Below are positions 44,745 to 54,163 of a DNA stretch of 64,000 bases, in pieces. Position 1 is the stretch's first letter, and each line of letters begins with the position of its first letter. The DNA comes from Hufsiella arboris (lineage in GTDB: Bacteria > Bacteroidota > Bacteroidia > Sphingobacteriales > Sphingobacteriaceae), in contig NZ_WVHT01000001.1 in the NCBI RefSeq assembly GCF_009834875.1, positions 620,001 to 684,000 on the forward strand, given 5' to 3'. The translations under genes and the position numbers were made by a program. The notes below the pieces were generated by a model. It was not told the DNA's origin, searched no databases, and worked only from the letters and a program-made list of their open reading frames with translations.

Positions 44745-47700
44745 TTAAAGCTCTTCCGCTTCCTCACTTCCCGCCTGCTCCAAAATATCCTGCGGCTTCT
44801 GGAAATTACTTCGCACAAACTGGCACCAGGTACAGTCCTCTTTGCCACAGCCAGTGAACTCATGATTTTTGATGCGCGAATAAGTATCGATGATCTGTTC
44901 CGTTACCACCAGGATATCCTCCGGCCGGATTATTACTTTTTCCTTCACATATTCATCCTTGTCCGGCTCAATAAAATCAAATTCTGAGCTCACTACCTGC
45001 CAGTCTTTCCGACGGTCATTGTCGACCAAAATCTTATAAAAAATAGCCTGCCGCCAGTAGTCTCCGCCAAGCGGCGTTTTCTCATCCGGGCGCTTGAACT
45101 TCGGTTTTGCTTTTTCGAAGCTCCCGGTTTTGTAATCGACTACGTTCACCTGGTTACCGTGAAACTCCAGCTTATCGATCATTCCTTTGATCGGAATCCC
45201 CTGTACTTCTACATTCTTGATCGGGTACTCGGTAACGGTTACCTTTTCCCAGGTGTTGATGTATTTGTTGTAGTATTCAGGGAGGATCTTGTTTCCGTAA
45301 TCCATCCGGCGCTTAAATTGCTCGGAAGTAAAAGCCTCGCGGTTACGGTTCATGTACCAGTAGAAATCATTCAGCAACTGCTCGATGCTTCCAAATTCAT
45401 TTCCGTTGTCGGGAAGCGAACGGAACAACTTATTGAGCGCCCAGTGCACCGCCGAACCGAAGGTCATCGTTTCGTTTTTTCCGCATGGCACCTGGATGAG
45501 ATTTTGGAAATAGAATTTCAGCGGGCAATCCAGGTAGTTGTTCAAATGAGTCACGCTGAGCACATATTTCTCCAGCAGCTGATCCACGTAGTCTTTGTCG
45601 ATCAATCCAAGATCAGGCTTATCCTGCTCGGTAAACTGGAGAATAAAGAAATCGGTCAGCACATCATCGGAAACTTCCTGGCGTTGAACAGTTAGATCCG
45701 TTTTTGAAAGTATCTCGCCGATAAAAACAGTTGGTTCCAGGTCCTTTCCCTTATTATCGTATTCCGGATAGGAGATGTATAAATGTTTTTTTGCTCGCGT
45801 AATGGCCACATAAAATAACCGCCTGAGTTCTTCTTCATCACTTGAATTCGGCAAAGATGAAAATATGGTATCAGGGAATTTATAACCCGACGACATTTTG
45901 CGTTTTCCCTCCCAGACTTTTTTGTTGCAGCCAATGAAAAATACGTACTCAAATTCCAAACCCTTTGAACCGTGACAGGTCAGGAAGTTAACGCCCTGCT
46001 GGTTAAAGATGGTTTGATTCAGATCGAGCGATAGATCATTCTCTTTTAAAAGATCAAGCCTCAAAACAAACTCATGCAAATTCAGCGATGGATCTTTCCT
46101 GCTTTCATCCTTCAGGAAATTAAACAGCGAGGCGAGCACCTGCATGTACCAGGTTTTTTCGGATGATCGCAGAATGTAAGCGAGAATTCCGCCGCGCACC
46201 ATGATCTTTTCGAACAGGTTTTGCAGCGTTAGGTTATGGCTTTCTTTGATCCAGTATTCCAGGTCGTCGCTTAAGCGCTTAATCGATTTTCGGCTTTCCG
46301 AATCAAATAAAGTCTGACCGGTTTTGAATGCGATCTCCTGTATTTTGGAACGGATCGAAACCTTGTCGCGGTGCGAACGATTGTACTCACTTACCTCCAC
46401 GCTGATCTTTGCGATATCGATGGGGGCGATCTCGTAAAAATCGTAATGCATGATCTCGAACAACAGCTCGTCGCCACTGAAAGCAAACTCATTTTCTGCC
46501 GCGATATAACGCAGAATATTGATGAGCTTTTGCCCGAACGGTTCGGTCAGGATATTCACCTTTCGTTTCGTGTGAACCGGAATTCCTTTCAGCTGAAAGT
46601 ACTTTCCAAGTTCCTGCCCGGAACGGTGTTCTTTATAAATGACAGCAATTTCTTCCGGCGCAATGCCACCTTGTATCAATCTGCCAACCTCGTGCGTTAC
46701 TGCCGCAAATTCATGAAACTGCGATTGGTACGAACGCAACTGGGGATGATATTTTGCACCCAGGTAACGGTCGTTTTTTGCCAGCAGATGCTTACTCAAT
46801 CCCGGCAGGTTCACTCGTTCCATGTTATGCCCGATCAGCTCCCGCGAAATGTCCAGGATTTCCTGTGCGGAGCGATAATTATCCGTCAGCATGATGCGGT
46901 ACAGATCCGCCGAATATTTTGAGTTGTAAGCTTCGATGTTTTGCACGTTCGCTCCCTGGAAACGGAAGATCGATTGATCGTCATCGCCTACCACAAAGAT
47001 ATTCGGCTTTTCCCAGTAGCTAATCAGTAGGTTAATCAGTTCATTCTGCGAACCGCTGGTATCCTGGTACTCATCTACCAGCACATACTGATATTTTTCT
47101 TGGTAATTGAGCAGCAGATTCTCATCATTTTTAAACGCGTTCAGCACCCACAGGATCATGTCGTCATAATCGTACCGGCCGGCATCCAACATCAGCTTCT
47201 GGTAAGCCGGGAATTCATTTACGGCCGCCCGAAGTTTCTCCAGGTTTTCACAAAATGTGGTGTAAGCCGGCTTAAGCGATCCCGCCGGTTTGTCGAGGTA
47301 TTTCCGGGTGTATTTATAATCTTTATAGTAAGGCGAATCCGGCTCACAAACTTCCACCAAATCCTTAAATTCATCAATTTTAGCACTGATATATTCCGGC
47401 GACCAGTCCTCGCGCTTCATCGTGGAAAACAATTCCTGCAAGCGCCTGATCTCAAAATACACATCTCCCCGAAAACGCTTCAGCGGATGGTTAGGTGAAA
47501 AACTATCCACCAGTGTGCGGAACACATCGATACGTTCCAAATCAGAAATCGGATCAAGATCCAGCTTGCCGAAGTAATCCAGGTTTTCCTGGATGATGTC
47601 GTTACAAAAAGCGTGGAAAGTATAAATGTTCACCCGGTGCGCCTCCGGACCAATAAAATCAAACAACCTTTTCCGCATCGCCACGGCGCCGGCATCCGTG

Positions 47701-47909
47701 TAAGTTAAACACAAAATGTTGTGCGGCTGCGTGTCCGTATCCAGCAATATCTTTCCAATCCGCGCCGCCAGGATTTGCGTTTTACCTGTCCCCGGACCAG
47801 CGATCACCAGCACCGGCCCTTCGATCTGGTTCACCGCTTTAAGCTGGTTTTCATTCAGGCGTTGTAAAGCTTCCTGGAAGTTCTGGTTGTATTTGGAAAG
47901 CAGTTGCAT
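44745..47909 (-). CDS. UvrD/AddA-type helicase with C-terminal Cys-cluster nuclease
   Basis: A 1054-residue ATP-dependent DNA helicase of superfamily 1. Walker A GPGTGKT (38-44), Walker B/Q motif LVDEYQDTSGSQNE, VGDDDQSIFRFQGAN, and LTCHGSKGLEFEYVFFIG. The C-terminal part is a PD-(D/E)XK-type nuclease: YLDCPLKFYF, GMIDKLEF, VVDYKTGS, and a terminal Cys trio (GCGKEDCTWCQF), matching the iron-sulfur nuclease arrangement of AddB/AdnB-like proteins. So it is a helicase-nuclease in one chain, probably for DNA end processing or repair, with possible action on foreign DNA. No AddB-like partner gene is in the window. Confidence 0.93.
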   Translation of the reverse strand: MQLLSKYNQNFQEALQRLNENQLKAVNQIEGPVLVIAGPGTGKTQILAARIGKILLDTDTQPHNILCLTYTDAGAVAMRKRLFDFIGPEAHRVNIYTFHAFCNDIIQENLDYFGKLDLDPISDLERIDVFRTLVDSFSPNHPLKRFRGDVYFEIRRLQELFSTMKREDWSPEYISAKIDEFKDLVEVCEPDSPYYKDYKYTRKYLDKPAGSLKPAYTTFCENLEKLRAAVNEFPAYQKLMLDAGRYDYDDMILWVLNAFKNDENLLLNYQEKYQYVLVDEYQDTSGSQNELINLLISYWEKPNIFVVGDDDQSIFRFQGANVQNIEAYNSKYSADLYRIMLTDNYRSAQEILDISRELIGHNMERVNLPGLSKHLLAKNDRYLGAKYHPQLRSYQSQFHEFAAVTHEVGRLIQGGIAPEEIAVIYKEHRSGQELGKYFQLKGIPVHTKRKVNILTEPFGQKLINILRYIAAENEFAFSGDELLFEIMHYDFYEIAPIDIAKISVEVSEYNRSHRDKVSIRSKIQEIAFKTGQTLFDSESRKSIKRLSDDLEYWIKESHNLTLQNLFEKIMVRGGILAYILRSSEKTWYMQVLASLFNFLKDESRKDPSLNLHEFVLRLDLLKENDLSLDLNQTIFNQQGVNFLTCHGSKGLEFEYVFFIGCNKKVWEGKRKMSSGYKFPDTIFSSLPNSSDEEELRRLFYVAITRAKKHLYISYPEYDNKGKDLEPTVFIGEILSKTDLTVQRQEVSDDVLTDFFILQFTEQDKPDLGLIDKDYVDQLLEKYVLSVTHLNNYLDCPLKFYFQNLIQVPCGKNETMTFGSAVHWALNKLFRSLPDNGNEFGSIEQLLNDFYWYMNRNREAFTSEQFKRRMDYGNKILPEYYNKYINTWEKVTVTEYPIKNVEVQGIPIKGMIDKLEFHGNQVNVVDYKTGSFEKAKPKFKRPDEKTPLGGDYWRQAIFYKILVDNDRRKDWQVVSSEFDFIEPDKDEYVKEKVIIRPEDILVVTEQIIDTYSRIKNHEFTGCGKEDCTWCQFVRSNFQKPQDILEQAGSEEAEEL

Positions 47910-47970
47910 GTTTTATGAAAATACAAAAATAGGGGAAAGGGTTGGTGTTTTAGGTGTCATAAAACGCAAA

Positions 47971-48025
47971 TCGTCATTGCGAGCGAAGTAAAGGAAAAGT
48001 AGCGATGGAGTGTGGCAATCTTACT
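47971..48025 (+). repeat. GTCATTGCGAG dispersed repeat
   Basis: TCGTCATTGCGAGCGAAGT ... GTGGCAATCTT; the ATTGC and GCAAT ends can pair. This sequence resembles a dispersed repeat common in Bacteroidota genomes (from memory). Confidence 0.55.
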
Positions 48026-48079
48026 AAACTGTGCCGTTTTGGCGAACGAGTATCCAGGCATGATCCAAACATTAGCTTC

Positions 48080-48275
48080 TTTTGAAAAGCAAAGTCTGTT
48101 TTATATCGGCTGCGTTAGCCGGGCTTTACATTCATACGCCTGCAGGCATTAGTCACGGGCCGGTATCCATTTCAATCCCGTTTAGAATGCAAGGGCGGTA
48201 GCTCTTCGTTAAAGAACCTGGTTTAATCATTGAAATGGAGAAAAGGTTCACGATCAGCGCGTATGCCGGAGAAGG
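48080..48275 (+). repeat. Dispersed structured intergenic repeat, copy B
   Basis: TTTTGAAAAG (48080-48089), CTTTACATTC 44 bp later, GGGCCGGTATCC, TTTAGAATGCAAGGGC, and at the far end GCGTATGCCGG (48259-48269). CCGGTAT (near 48160) pairs with ATGCCGG at the far end via one G-U pair. Copy C at 57425 has the same layout with a full Watson-Crick pair. Confidence 0.6.
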
Positions 48276-48376
48276 CGATTAAGTTAATATCAAAGAGGTG
48301 GACTAAAAACCTTTTCTGAAAAAGGTATGCTAACAGCATCATACAGGCAGTTAAATAAAATTATACTTGTCTAATC

Positions 48377-51300
48377 CTACTGGCGGGGTTGAGAGTTGGA
48401 ATGATCAGGCAAACCAATAATACAGGAGGCAACCCTACTCCACATATTGACAATTAGTGGAGCTTCGATATAGATTTTTTGAAGCATTTCATTTGTTAGT
48501 TCGATCGATTTCTCTTTTCGCAAATCGAGCAAGGATAAAACTTTTTTATCCTTTTTCTTTTGAGCGCGTTTTTTTTGGGCAAGAATAGGCGTAAAAATAT
48601 CTAACCATTGCTGCGAAAAATGGTAATAGTCGATATTATATTCCTCATCAATGATGCGGGGTTCAAACATATCCAGTACTCGCTTGATCAGTTTTTTGCG
48701 AATGGGATCCTTTTCTGAAAATTTAAGCTGCTTCTCAAGAATCACTTTGGCAACCTCGATTGCCCTTTTACGCTTGCTAGGTAGCATATTTATTTCATTG
48801 TATAACAGAAGTTTTATATAGCGGTCGAGTTCTTGCTGAACTGAGTCTGACCATTTCATTTCCCAGTGTTGGGTACTCGCAATATGATGCCTTAACTGCT
48901 GACAAACCTCGGTAAGTTCCACGGATATTTTTTGATTGGCATCAACAAAATACCACCTAGGCGAAATAGCTCTGGTTCCTTTAACGGCCAGAAATATCCA
49001 AGGATTTGCTGATCGCCCGATACTGAGTTTCACTTTAACGCTGGCATCTACATCTTTCCAGGTTTCGTAAGTTTCTGGATCAATTAGTGTATTTTCACCC
49101 TCATATAGTTCATGAACACTGTTAAAAGCATCTTGTACCCCGGCCCATAAATACTCTTGGTCCTTATTCTCTTTCATGGCTTTTATCATCTCCTCTGGCC
49201 TAATCACATGATCCAAGTGTTGTCCCAAGATTTCATCGGGTATAGTAAAATTAGATCCAATTAAGCTTTCTGTGTCAAAAGAGGTTTTGATAAGCCGTTC
49301 GTCTGAACGTAAGGCAAATTCTTCACTATCCATCGGCCAATATATTTTGATTTTGGTATGCGGGCTATCTAACCGGTCAATGCGGCCGATACGCTGCTCG
49401 GCAATACGTAGTACACTGGGCATATCCAAGAACATTAATGCTGATGCCTGCTGAAGATTTACACCCTCTGACATTGAATCTGAGCATAAAGCCAACACAT
49501 TTTGACTGGTTGAACCGAGATCAAATTTTTTAAGAATGCTGGCAATAGCAGTTTTAGAGGATGCGCCGGTGCCGATGTAATGGTCAATACCCTTATCTGA
49601 ATGATGAGTACTTATCAGTTTACCTAGGAAGTCGAGCGTCAGAACTGTACTGTCGAAAGCCAATACTAAAGCATTCTCTTTAAATAATTTGAGTAGCTCA
49701 CTGATCTTTTTAAGCTCTCTTGACAGGCTTAAATTAATCGACAATAACGCTATTTGTTCGTAAATAGCTATCTCCTCACGGCAGGCTTGTTGATAGGTTG
49801 CTAAGTCGGTTAGCCATTCTGGACAAACCGATTTTAGCTGATTTTTTGGCAGCGCTTCGCTGAGTTTGCGGATGGTGCCGATTATATTACCTGACTTATC
49901 TTTGCCGGATTTAAACTTATATTCTTTCAAGGCTGCGTCTGTGCCTTTCAGATGCTCCAATAGTGCGGCTTTAGAAGAACGCATTTTCGCTTGGATATTG
50001 TACTTGGATAACGCCTTACCCGCCCGTAAACGCAAATCCACGTAGTATGATTCGTCTTTACCCTCCAGGTCGTCTGGCTTTATAATGCTTTGTAAATAAA
50101 CTAGTCCTTTCAACTCGTCGGCGAGCCGATTGATCTCCCGGGCGATGCTCTGGTCGTCCTTTGTTTCTCCCGTCTTATAAATCTTTGGCGAATTTTCAGG
50201 ATAACGGCAGCGTTCGCCCTGTCGGTTTAAATACAATTCTGGCTCGCGGTCAATCAGTTTATTTAATTGTGTTTTTGTTCTACGAACGATAAATTTCTCG
50301 ATATAAGTTTTGAGCGCGGCGAACTCTGGTGAATTGCTTTTGATATGTCTCTGCTTTTTAAGTGCTTTGAAATCTTCCAGCTCCTGATCACCTAAGTTGT
50401 CTACTCCTAATAACTCGATCAGCCGCATTAGGTCTTTCGGTTTTTTATTGATCGGTGTAGCGGTCGCTAAAATAATATTGTCCGAAGTATGCTCCGCCAC
50501 GCTCATACTTCGAAATGAATGCAGGTTTAAAAAATTATGTGCTTCATCAACAACCAAAATATTGGCGTTCCGGATTTCTTTTAGATGTGTCCCGTGGTTA
50601 TGCCCTTTAGTATAGCTCAATGCGCCCATAGATATCTGTCCACTTTGCGAAAATTCGATATCAACAAACTCTTTGTGCCAACTATCTTTAACCAACGGCG
50701 GACAAATCGTGACCGCATAAGATCTGTTTCGTCGACCAGTTTCCCAAAGCCAATGATATAATACTAATTGCAATGTGCTGACCATTTTAGTTTTGCCCGA
50801 TCCTGTCGGATCGGCAATCAACACACAACCTTGGGTTTGGAGGATATACATTGCCTGGCCCAGTCCCAAACGCTGGGAAGGCCATAACTTCAGGCTGTTC
50901 AACTTATTGTAAAGCTCCGGAATATCATTCAGCCAAGGTTTATCCAATAGCTCGGCTATCGCACGAGCCAATGCTTCCTGCCAAGTGACAAGTTTAAGCA
51001 GTGCTTTTAATAACTCAATAATAGTTTCATTATAAGGCTTACCCAAGCAGTAATAATTTTCAGCGATCTGTTTAATCTGAAGGTACTGTCCTTCCTCAAC
51101 CGGGTTTAATGGATCATTCACTATCCTGATATTTGCCTCATGCTGCAATGTTAAGCCGTTCTTACTGAAATTAGCCGATCCAAGAATTACATGCAAGTCA
51201 CCTACATAGATTTTAGCATGAAGACCATCGGATAAACGGAAACTAACACGATCTTCCTTGATCAATTCTATCACCTTGATCACAACACCACCATTCAACA

Positions 51301-51670
51301 GAGAATAGTGTTGAGTCGCCCAATATTCTTTAATATCTTTATCTAATTCCGCACTCTTCCACAACTTACGCTCGCGCAATTCCGGTTCAAAACCTAGTAC
51401 TATCCGTACATTTTTTAAGCGGCCAAAACGGATTTTACCGCCAAACAACTCTATGATGTGTGCTAAAGACGTAAAGCCGGTTACCACCAAATAATTTTCA
51501 CTTGCTGCAATATCTTCGAGCACTACATCCAATACAGTACGTCTACTTACAAGATCTTTAAGATTTAAAGGAAAAGCATGATTGTCTGGCCACACGACCA
51601 GTGGGGGTGGTGGATTTTCAAAATCCATTACCTGCTGAACTATTGGGGTTTTAACTTTAACTCGCGCCAC
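48377..51670 (-). CDS. PLD-nuclease/SNF2-like helicase fusion protein
   Basis: A 1097-residue protein. N-terminal phospholipase-D-type nuclease with one HKD motif: HAKIYVGD (His151, Lys153) then LGSANFSKNGL (Ser165, Asn167). SNF2/DEAH helicase: ADPTGSGKT (Walker A near 286-294), VVDEAH, ATATPINKK, a long insertion (about 440-690), then SDSMSEGVNLQQASALMF and EQRIGRIDRLDSP. The arrangement recalls type IV restriction enzymes such as SauUSI and SNF2-PLD proteins of phage-defence loci; a modified-DNA or phage-DNA target is inferred. Start GTG; an ATG at 51628 is an alternative. It follows the HNH gene by 112 bp on the same strand. Confidence 0.88.
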   Translation of the reverse strand: MARVKVKTPIVQQVMDFENPPPPLVVWPDNHAFPLNLKDLVSRRTVLDVVLEDIAASENYLVVTGFTSLAHIIELFGGKIRFGRLKNVRIVLGFEPELRERKLWKSAELDKDIKEYWATQHYSLLNGGVVIKVIELIKEDRVSFRLSDGLHAKIYVGDLHVILGSANFSKNGLTLQHEANIRIVNDPLNPVEEGQYLQIKQIAENYYCLGKPYNETIIELLKALLKLVTWQEALARAIAELLDKPWLNDIPELYNKLNSLKLWPSQRLGLGQAMYILQTQGCVLIADPTGSGKTKMVSTLQLVLYHWLWETGRRNRSYAVTICPPLVKDSWHKEFVDIEFSQSGQISMGALSYTKGHNHGTHLKEIRNANILVVDEAHNFLNLHSFRSMSVAEHTSDNIILATATPINKKPKDLMRLIELLGVDNLGDQELEDFKALKKQRHIKSNSPEFAALKTYIEKFIVRRTKTQLNKLIDREPELYLNRQGERCRYPENSPKIYKTGETKDDQSIAREINRLADELKGLVYLQSIIKPDDLEGKDESYYVDLRLRAGKALSKYNIQAKMRSSKAALLEHLKGTDAALKEYKFKSGKDKSGNIIGTIRKLSEALPKNQLKSVCPEWLTDLATYQQACREEIAIYEQIALLSINLSLSRELKKISELLKLFKENALVLAFDSTVLTLDFLGKLISTHHSDKGIDHYIGTGASSKTAIASILKKFDLGSTSQNVLALCSDSMSEGVNLQQASALMFLDMPSVLRIAEQRIGRIDRLDSPHTKIKIYWPMDSEEFALRSDERLIKTSFDTESLIGSNFTIPDEILGQHLDHVIRPEEMIKAMKENKDQEYLWAGVQDAFNSVHELYEGENTLIDPETYETWKDVDASVKVKLSIGRSANPWIFLAVKGTRAISPRWYFVDANQKISVELTEVCQQLRHHIASTQHWEMKWSDSVQQELDRYIKLLLYNEINMLPSKRKRAIEVAKVILEKQLKFSEKDPIRKKLIKRVLDMFEPRIIDEEYNIDYYHFSQQWLDIFTPILAQKKRAQKKKDKKVLSLLDLRKEKSIELTNEMLQKIYIEAPLIVNMWSRVASCIIGLPDHSNSQPRQ

Positions 51671-51782
51671 ATTGTCGAATTAGGAAAATTGAATATAGTG
51701 ATTTATAAAGGAATCTAACTCCACAGTCGGCCCGAGCGTCTCGCTCATATACATCCATATTATTTACAATCCAATCTTTCCA

Positions 51783-52745
51783 TCACCCTTTAAACACATT
51801 CTCCCTATGCCACCTTACATTTTCCGCCGCCGGATAACAACGCGCTGAAGACGGTAAATGCATCGGTTTCCCTTCCAACTGTTTCAGGCTATACGCATGG
51901 TCGGCAACCTCAAAAACATGTTGCGAAATAATTATACGGTAATCTGTATCAAGAGTAACCAGTCCACGGTCAAACGCCCGGTGCATATTTGGACAGAGTG
52001 CAATCCCGTTACTCATCTTATCGTCCTGTGAAATGCTGAACGGCACAATGTGGCATGCGTCGATTAACGTATGACCAAATGTGGTTTGCAATTTCATTCC
52101 GGTAAAGCTGCATGTCTGATCATAAACTTTAGGCACTAGTTTTTTAAACATCCGGTTACGTACAAACACATCTTCTTCCGTTTGCGGCTCAACCCGCCTG
52201 TATCGTACTTTAGGTTCATTCAACAGGTACGCTTCCAGTTCATGCAGGTAACCACCTTCCGTTTGCTTGCTGATATCAAACAGGGTTTCGCTTTCCGGGA
52301 AAACGGTATTAAGTAAAAACTTCCTTATCGTATTACGGCTTACCGGATTGAGCATAAGAGAATAAAGATCTTCCGATAAGCTGGCGTGATCCGTTAACAC
52401 AGCGATCTTATTAATACTGCTTGTTTTAGGATCCAGATCATAACCCGGTTTTTGTGTCAAAAACCAGAACGGTTGCCCACCAATCCGATCGTTCTGCATA
52501 TACCAAAAGGGCTGCTTAAAGTCCGGCTGGTGATCGGTGCGAACTAAGAGCTTCCAGTTTTCCAGGAATAAGCCCACCAGGCTTTCGTCGATACAGATCC
52601 TGTTTCCGGATACCAGCCCCTTCTCAAAAAGCTCTGTAATTGTGATCAGCAATACCAGCTTATGCGGCGCTGTCCCATAACGCGTTGGCGCCCTCTTAAC
52701 TTTGGAAAGTCCATGGAGATATTTGTCAAGCAGCGCCGGTTGCAT
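51783..52745 (-). CDS. HNH endonuclease with ScoMcrA-like N-terminal domain
   Basis: A 320-residue protein. HNH domain at about 208-262: YDQTCSFTGMKLQ, DACHIVPFS (Cys231-His232), then NGIALCPNMHRAFDRGL, an HNH_2-type finger. The N-terminus (about 5-150), with TRYGTAPHKLVLLITITELF, then KQPFWYM and QPFWFL, resembles the sulfur-binding domain of ScoMcrA-type restriction enzymes that recognise phosphorothioated DNA (APHK...LL and PFW patterns; from memory). So it is a candidate modification-dependent (type IV) endonuclease. Upstream of the PLD-SNF2 gene on the same strand, possibly one module. ATG start. Confidence 0.82.
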   Translation of the reverse strand: MQPALLDKYLHGLSKVKRAPTRYGTAPHKLVLLITITELFEKGLVSGNRICIDESLVGLFLENWKLLVRTDHQPDFKQPFWYMQNDRIGGQPFWFLTQKPGYDLDPKTSSINKIAVLTDHASLSEDLYSLMLNPVSRNTIRKFLLNTVFPESETLFDISKQTEGGYLHELEAYLLNEPKVRYRRVEPQTEEDVFVRNRMFKKLVPKVYDQTCSFTGMKLQTTFGHTLIDACHIVPFSISQDDKMSNGIALCPNMHRAFDRGLVTLDTDYRIIISQHVFEVADHAYSLKQLEGKPMHLPSSARCYPAAENVRWHRENVFKG

Positions 52746-52802
52746 GTGCGAATATAACTAAAGTGCTTATCGGTTTTTGTTCGACCAATCCGATAAGATC
52801 AC

Positions 52803-53654
52803 TTATACCCCGCTTATTTTCCTAACTCTGTAATACCTGTACCAAACCCACACTCCAACACCCACCAAAATAAACACCCACAAATTCATGATCGCGATAA
52901 CGATCCGTAGAAAATAATTCCAGCCATTCGCAAACGCATCGCTCATACTCCTGCTGAACGGAAGCTGGTAATATGACAGGTCAGTATTAGCAACAATTTC
53001 TTTCCGGATAGCGGCATCCTGGTAGAATGAAAGTTCTATCGTGCTGTATTGCACATCCCGGTTGATCTGCCGGTTCGAAACCAGATTATCTATGGCCTGA
53101 TCTTTCTGCCCGATCAGATCGATCGCTTCGCCGGTTTTATGTTTTTTGTTTAATTCATTTTCATATAGCCGGTCGCGGTTTTGCTGCTTTAGCCGGGAGG
53201 AGAGGTATTGAAAGCTTTTATCTTCCACCAGCACATTCAGGCTCTTGATATAATCCGCGTTAACGGAAACCTGTTCCAGAAAATGGTCGAGATTTTCCGC
53301 CGGAACCCGAACCAGCATATTGGCTTTGGTTACATAAGAGGTGATTACCTGCATCGAGTCGTTGCTGACTTGAAGTGTCTTGCTGCCGTCCTCATAGGAA
53401 TCTATCGTCTGGTTAGTAACTAAGCCGCGTTGTTCTGCAACGGCTTTCTTAAGTGCATTGGCGCTATTGTACACATCTTTCACTTTGAAGTCTATCGTAG
53501 CCGACTTAACAAGTTTCACAGAATCATTTGCTGAGTAATTAGTTGTTACAGAATCGGAAGCTTCGGCAGTTGCTTCACTTTCGGTTTTATTGGCATTGCA
53601 GGAAAAAAGAAGTGCTGCTCCTGAAAGAATAGTAATTAAAAAGATTTTTTTCAT
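52803..53654 (-). CDS. DUF4349 family lipoprotein with C-terminal transmembrane helix
   Basis: A 283-residue protein; the ATG at 53654 starts MKKIFLITILSGAALLFSC, a lipobox ending at Cys19, and is preferred to an upstream ATG adding seven residues. The middle is a DUF4349 region: KSATIDFKVKDVYNSANALKKAV, ANMLVRVPAENLDHFLEQV and SSRLKQQNRDRLYENELNKK (coiled-coil-like), followed by RDVQYSTIELSFYQ. A hydrophobic helix (about 250-272, IVIAIMNLWVFILVGVGVWVW) sits near the end, with a basic tail. Envelope role unknown. It lies 57 bp upstream of the HNH gene on the same strand but is unlike it. Confidence 0.85.
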   Translation of the reverse strand: MKKIFLITILSGAALLFSCNANKTESEATAEASDSVTTNYSANDSVKLVKSATIDFKVKDVYNSANALKKAVAEQRGLVTNQTIDSYEDGSKTLQVSNDSMQVITSYVTKANMLVRVPAENLDHFLEQVSVNADYIKSLNVLVEDKSFQYLSSRLKQQNRDRLYENELNKKHKTGEAIDLIGQKDQAIDNLVSNRQINRDVQYSTIELSFYQDAAIRKEIVANTDLSYYQLPFSRSMSDAFANGWNYFLRIVIAIMNLWVFILVGVGVWVWYRYYRVRKISGV

Positions 53655-53809
53655 GGCTGTTAGGTTTATAATCATTAATACGGGCGTTATTGAAAATGTA
53701 ACCTAGAGCAGATTCATCACTTGTTATAAAACTAAAATTGTAATTTAGATAGACCAATCACGCAATCTATCACCGACGATACCAATCAATTAAACCAAAT
53801 AACAACAAC

Positions 53810-54163
53810 ATGAAATCCATCGAAATCATTTCCATCCCCGTAAGCGACCAGCAGGCCGCCAAAGAGTTTTACCAGAAGATAGGTTTTAACCTGATCGTTG
53901 AAGCGCCTATTGGCGACGGCAACAACTGGGTGCAACTGGGTTTGCCCGATCAGAAAACTTCTATCACTTTAGTGAACTGGTTCTCGCAAATGCCTGCCGG
54001 CAGTATGCACGGTCTTGTTTTAAAAAGTGACGATATCAAAAAGGAAGTCGCTGAACTGAAAGCGAAAGGTGTGAATGTTAAGGACATCGACCCAACGCCC
54101 TGGGGTAAGTTTGCAACGTTCCATGATCCGGATGGGAATAGTATGACGCTGCATCAGGAGTAA
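53810..54163 (+). CDS. VOC family (glyoxalase-like) protein
   Basis: A 117-residue single-domain VOC protein: IEIISIPVSDQQAAKEFYQKIGF at the N-terminus, GLVLKSDDIKKEVAELKAKGV, and FATFHDPDGNSMTLHQE at the end, a pattern typical of glyoxalase/bleomycin-resistance/dioxygenase folds. Substrate unknown. Cytoplasmic. Divergent from the DUF4349 gene. Confidence 0.9.
   Translation: MKSIEIISIPVSDQQAAKEFYQKIGFNLIVEAPIGDGNNWVQLGLPDQKTSITLVNWFSQMPAGSMHGLVLKSDDIKKEVAELKAKGVNVKDIDPTPWGKFATFHDPDGNSMTLHQE

Larger units (their letters stand above)
47910..48376. other. Non-coding gap with two dispersed repeats
   Basis: No gene seen. Holds the GTCATTGCGAG-type repeat (47971-48025) and copy B of a larger structured repeat (48080-48275). 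The rest, near the 3' end of the PLD-SNF2 gene, shows nothing recognisable. Confidence 0.6.

Noticed and set aside
44666-44987. Short + strand frames over the helicase 3' end
   Set aside because: They overlap the real helicase C-terminus with its Cys cluster and have no independent support.
45159-45695. 178-residue + strand reading frame in the helicase
   Set aside because: Antisense to a strongly conserved helicase-nuclease; no recognisable motif or start context.
46371-47498. Two further long + strand frames within the helicase
   Set aside because: Same reason; the coding sense is clearly the - strand with all helicase motifs.
48377-52745. Complete DISARM, Dnd or Ssp defence system
   Set aside because: No methyltransferase, DrmA/B, DndA-E or SspA-D genes nearby; only the two nuclease genes are seen.
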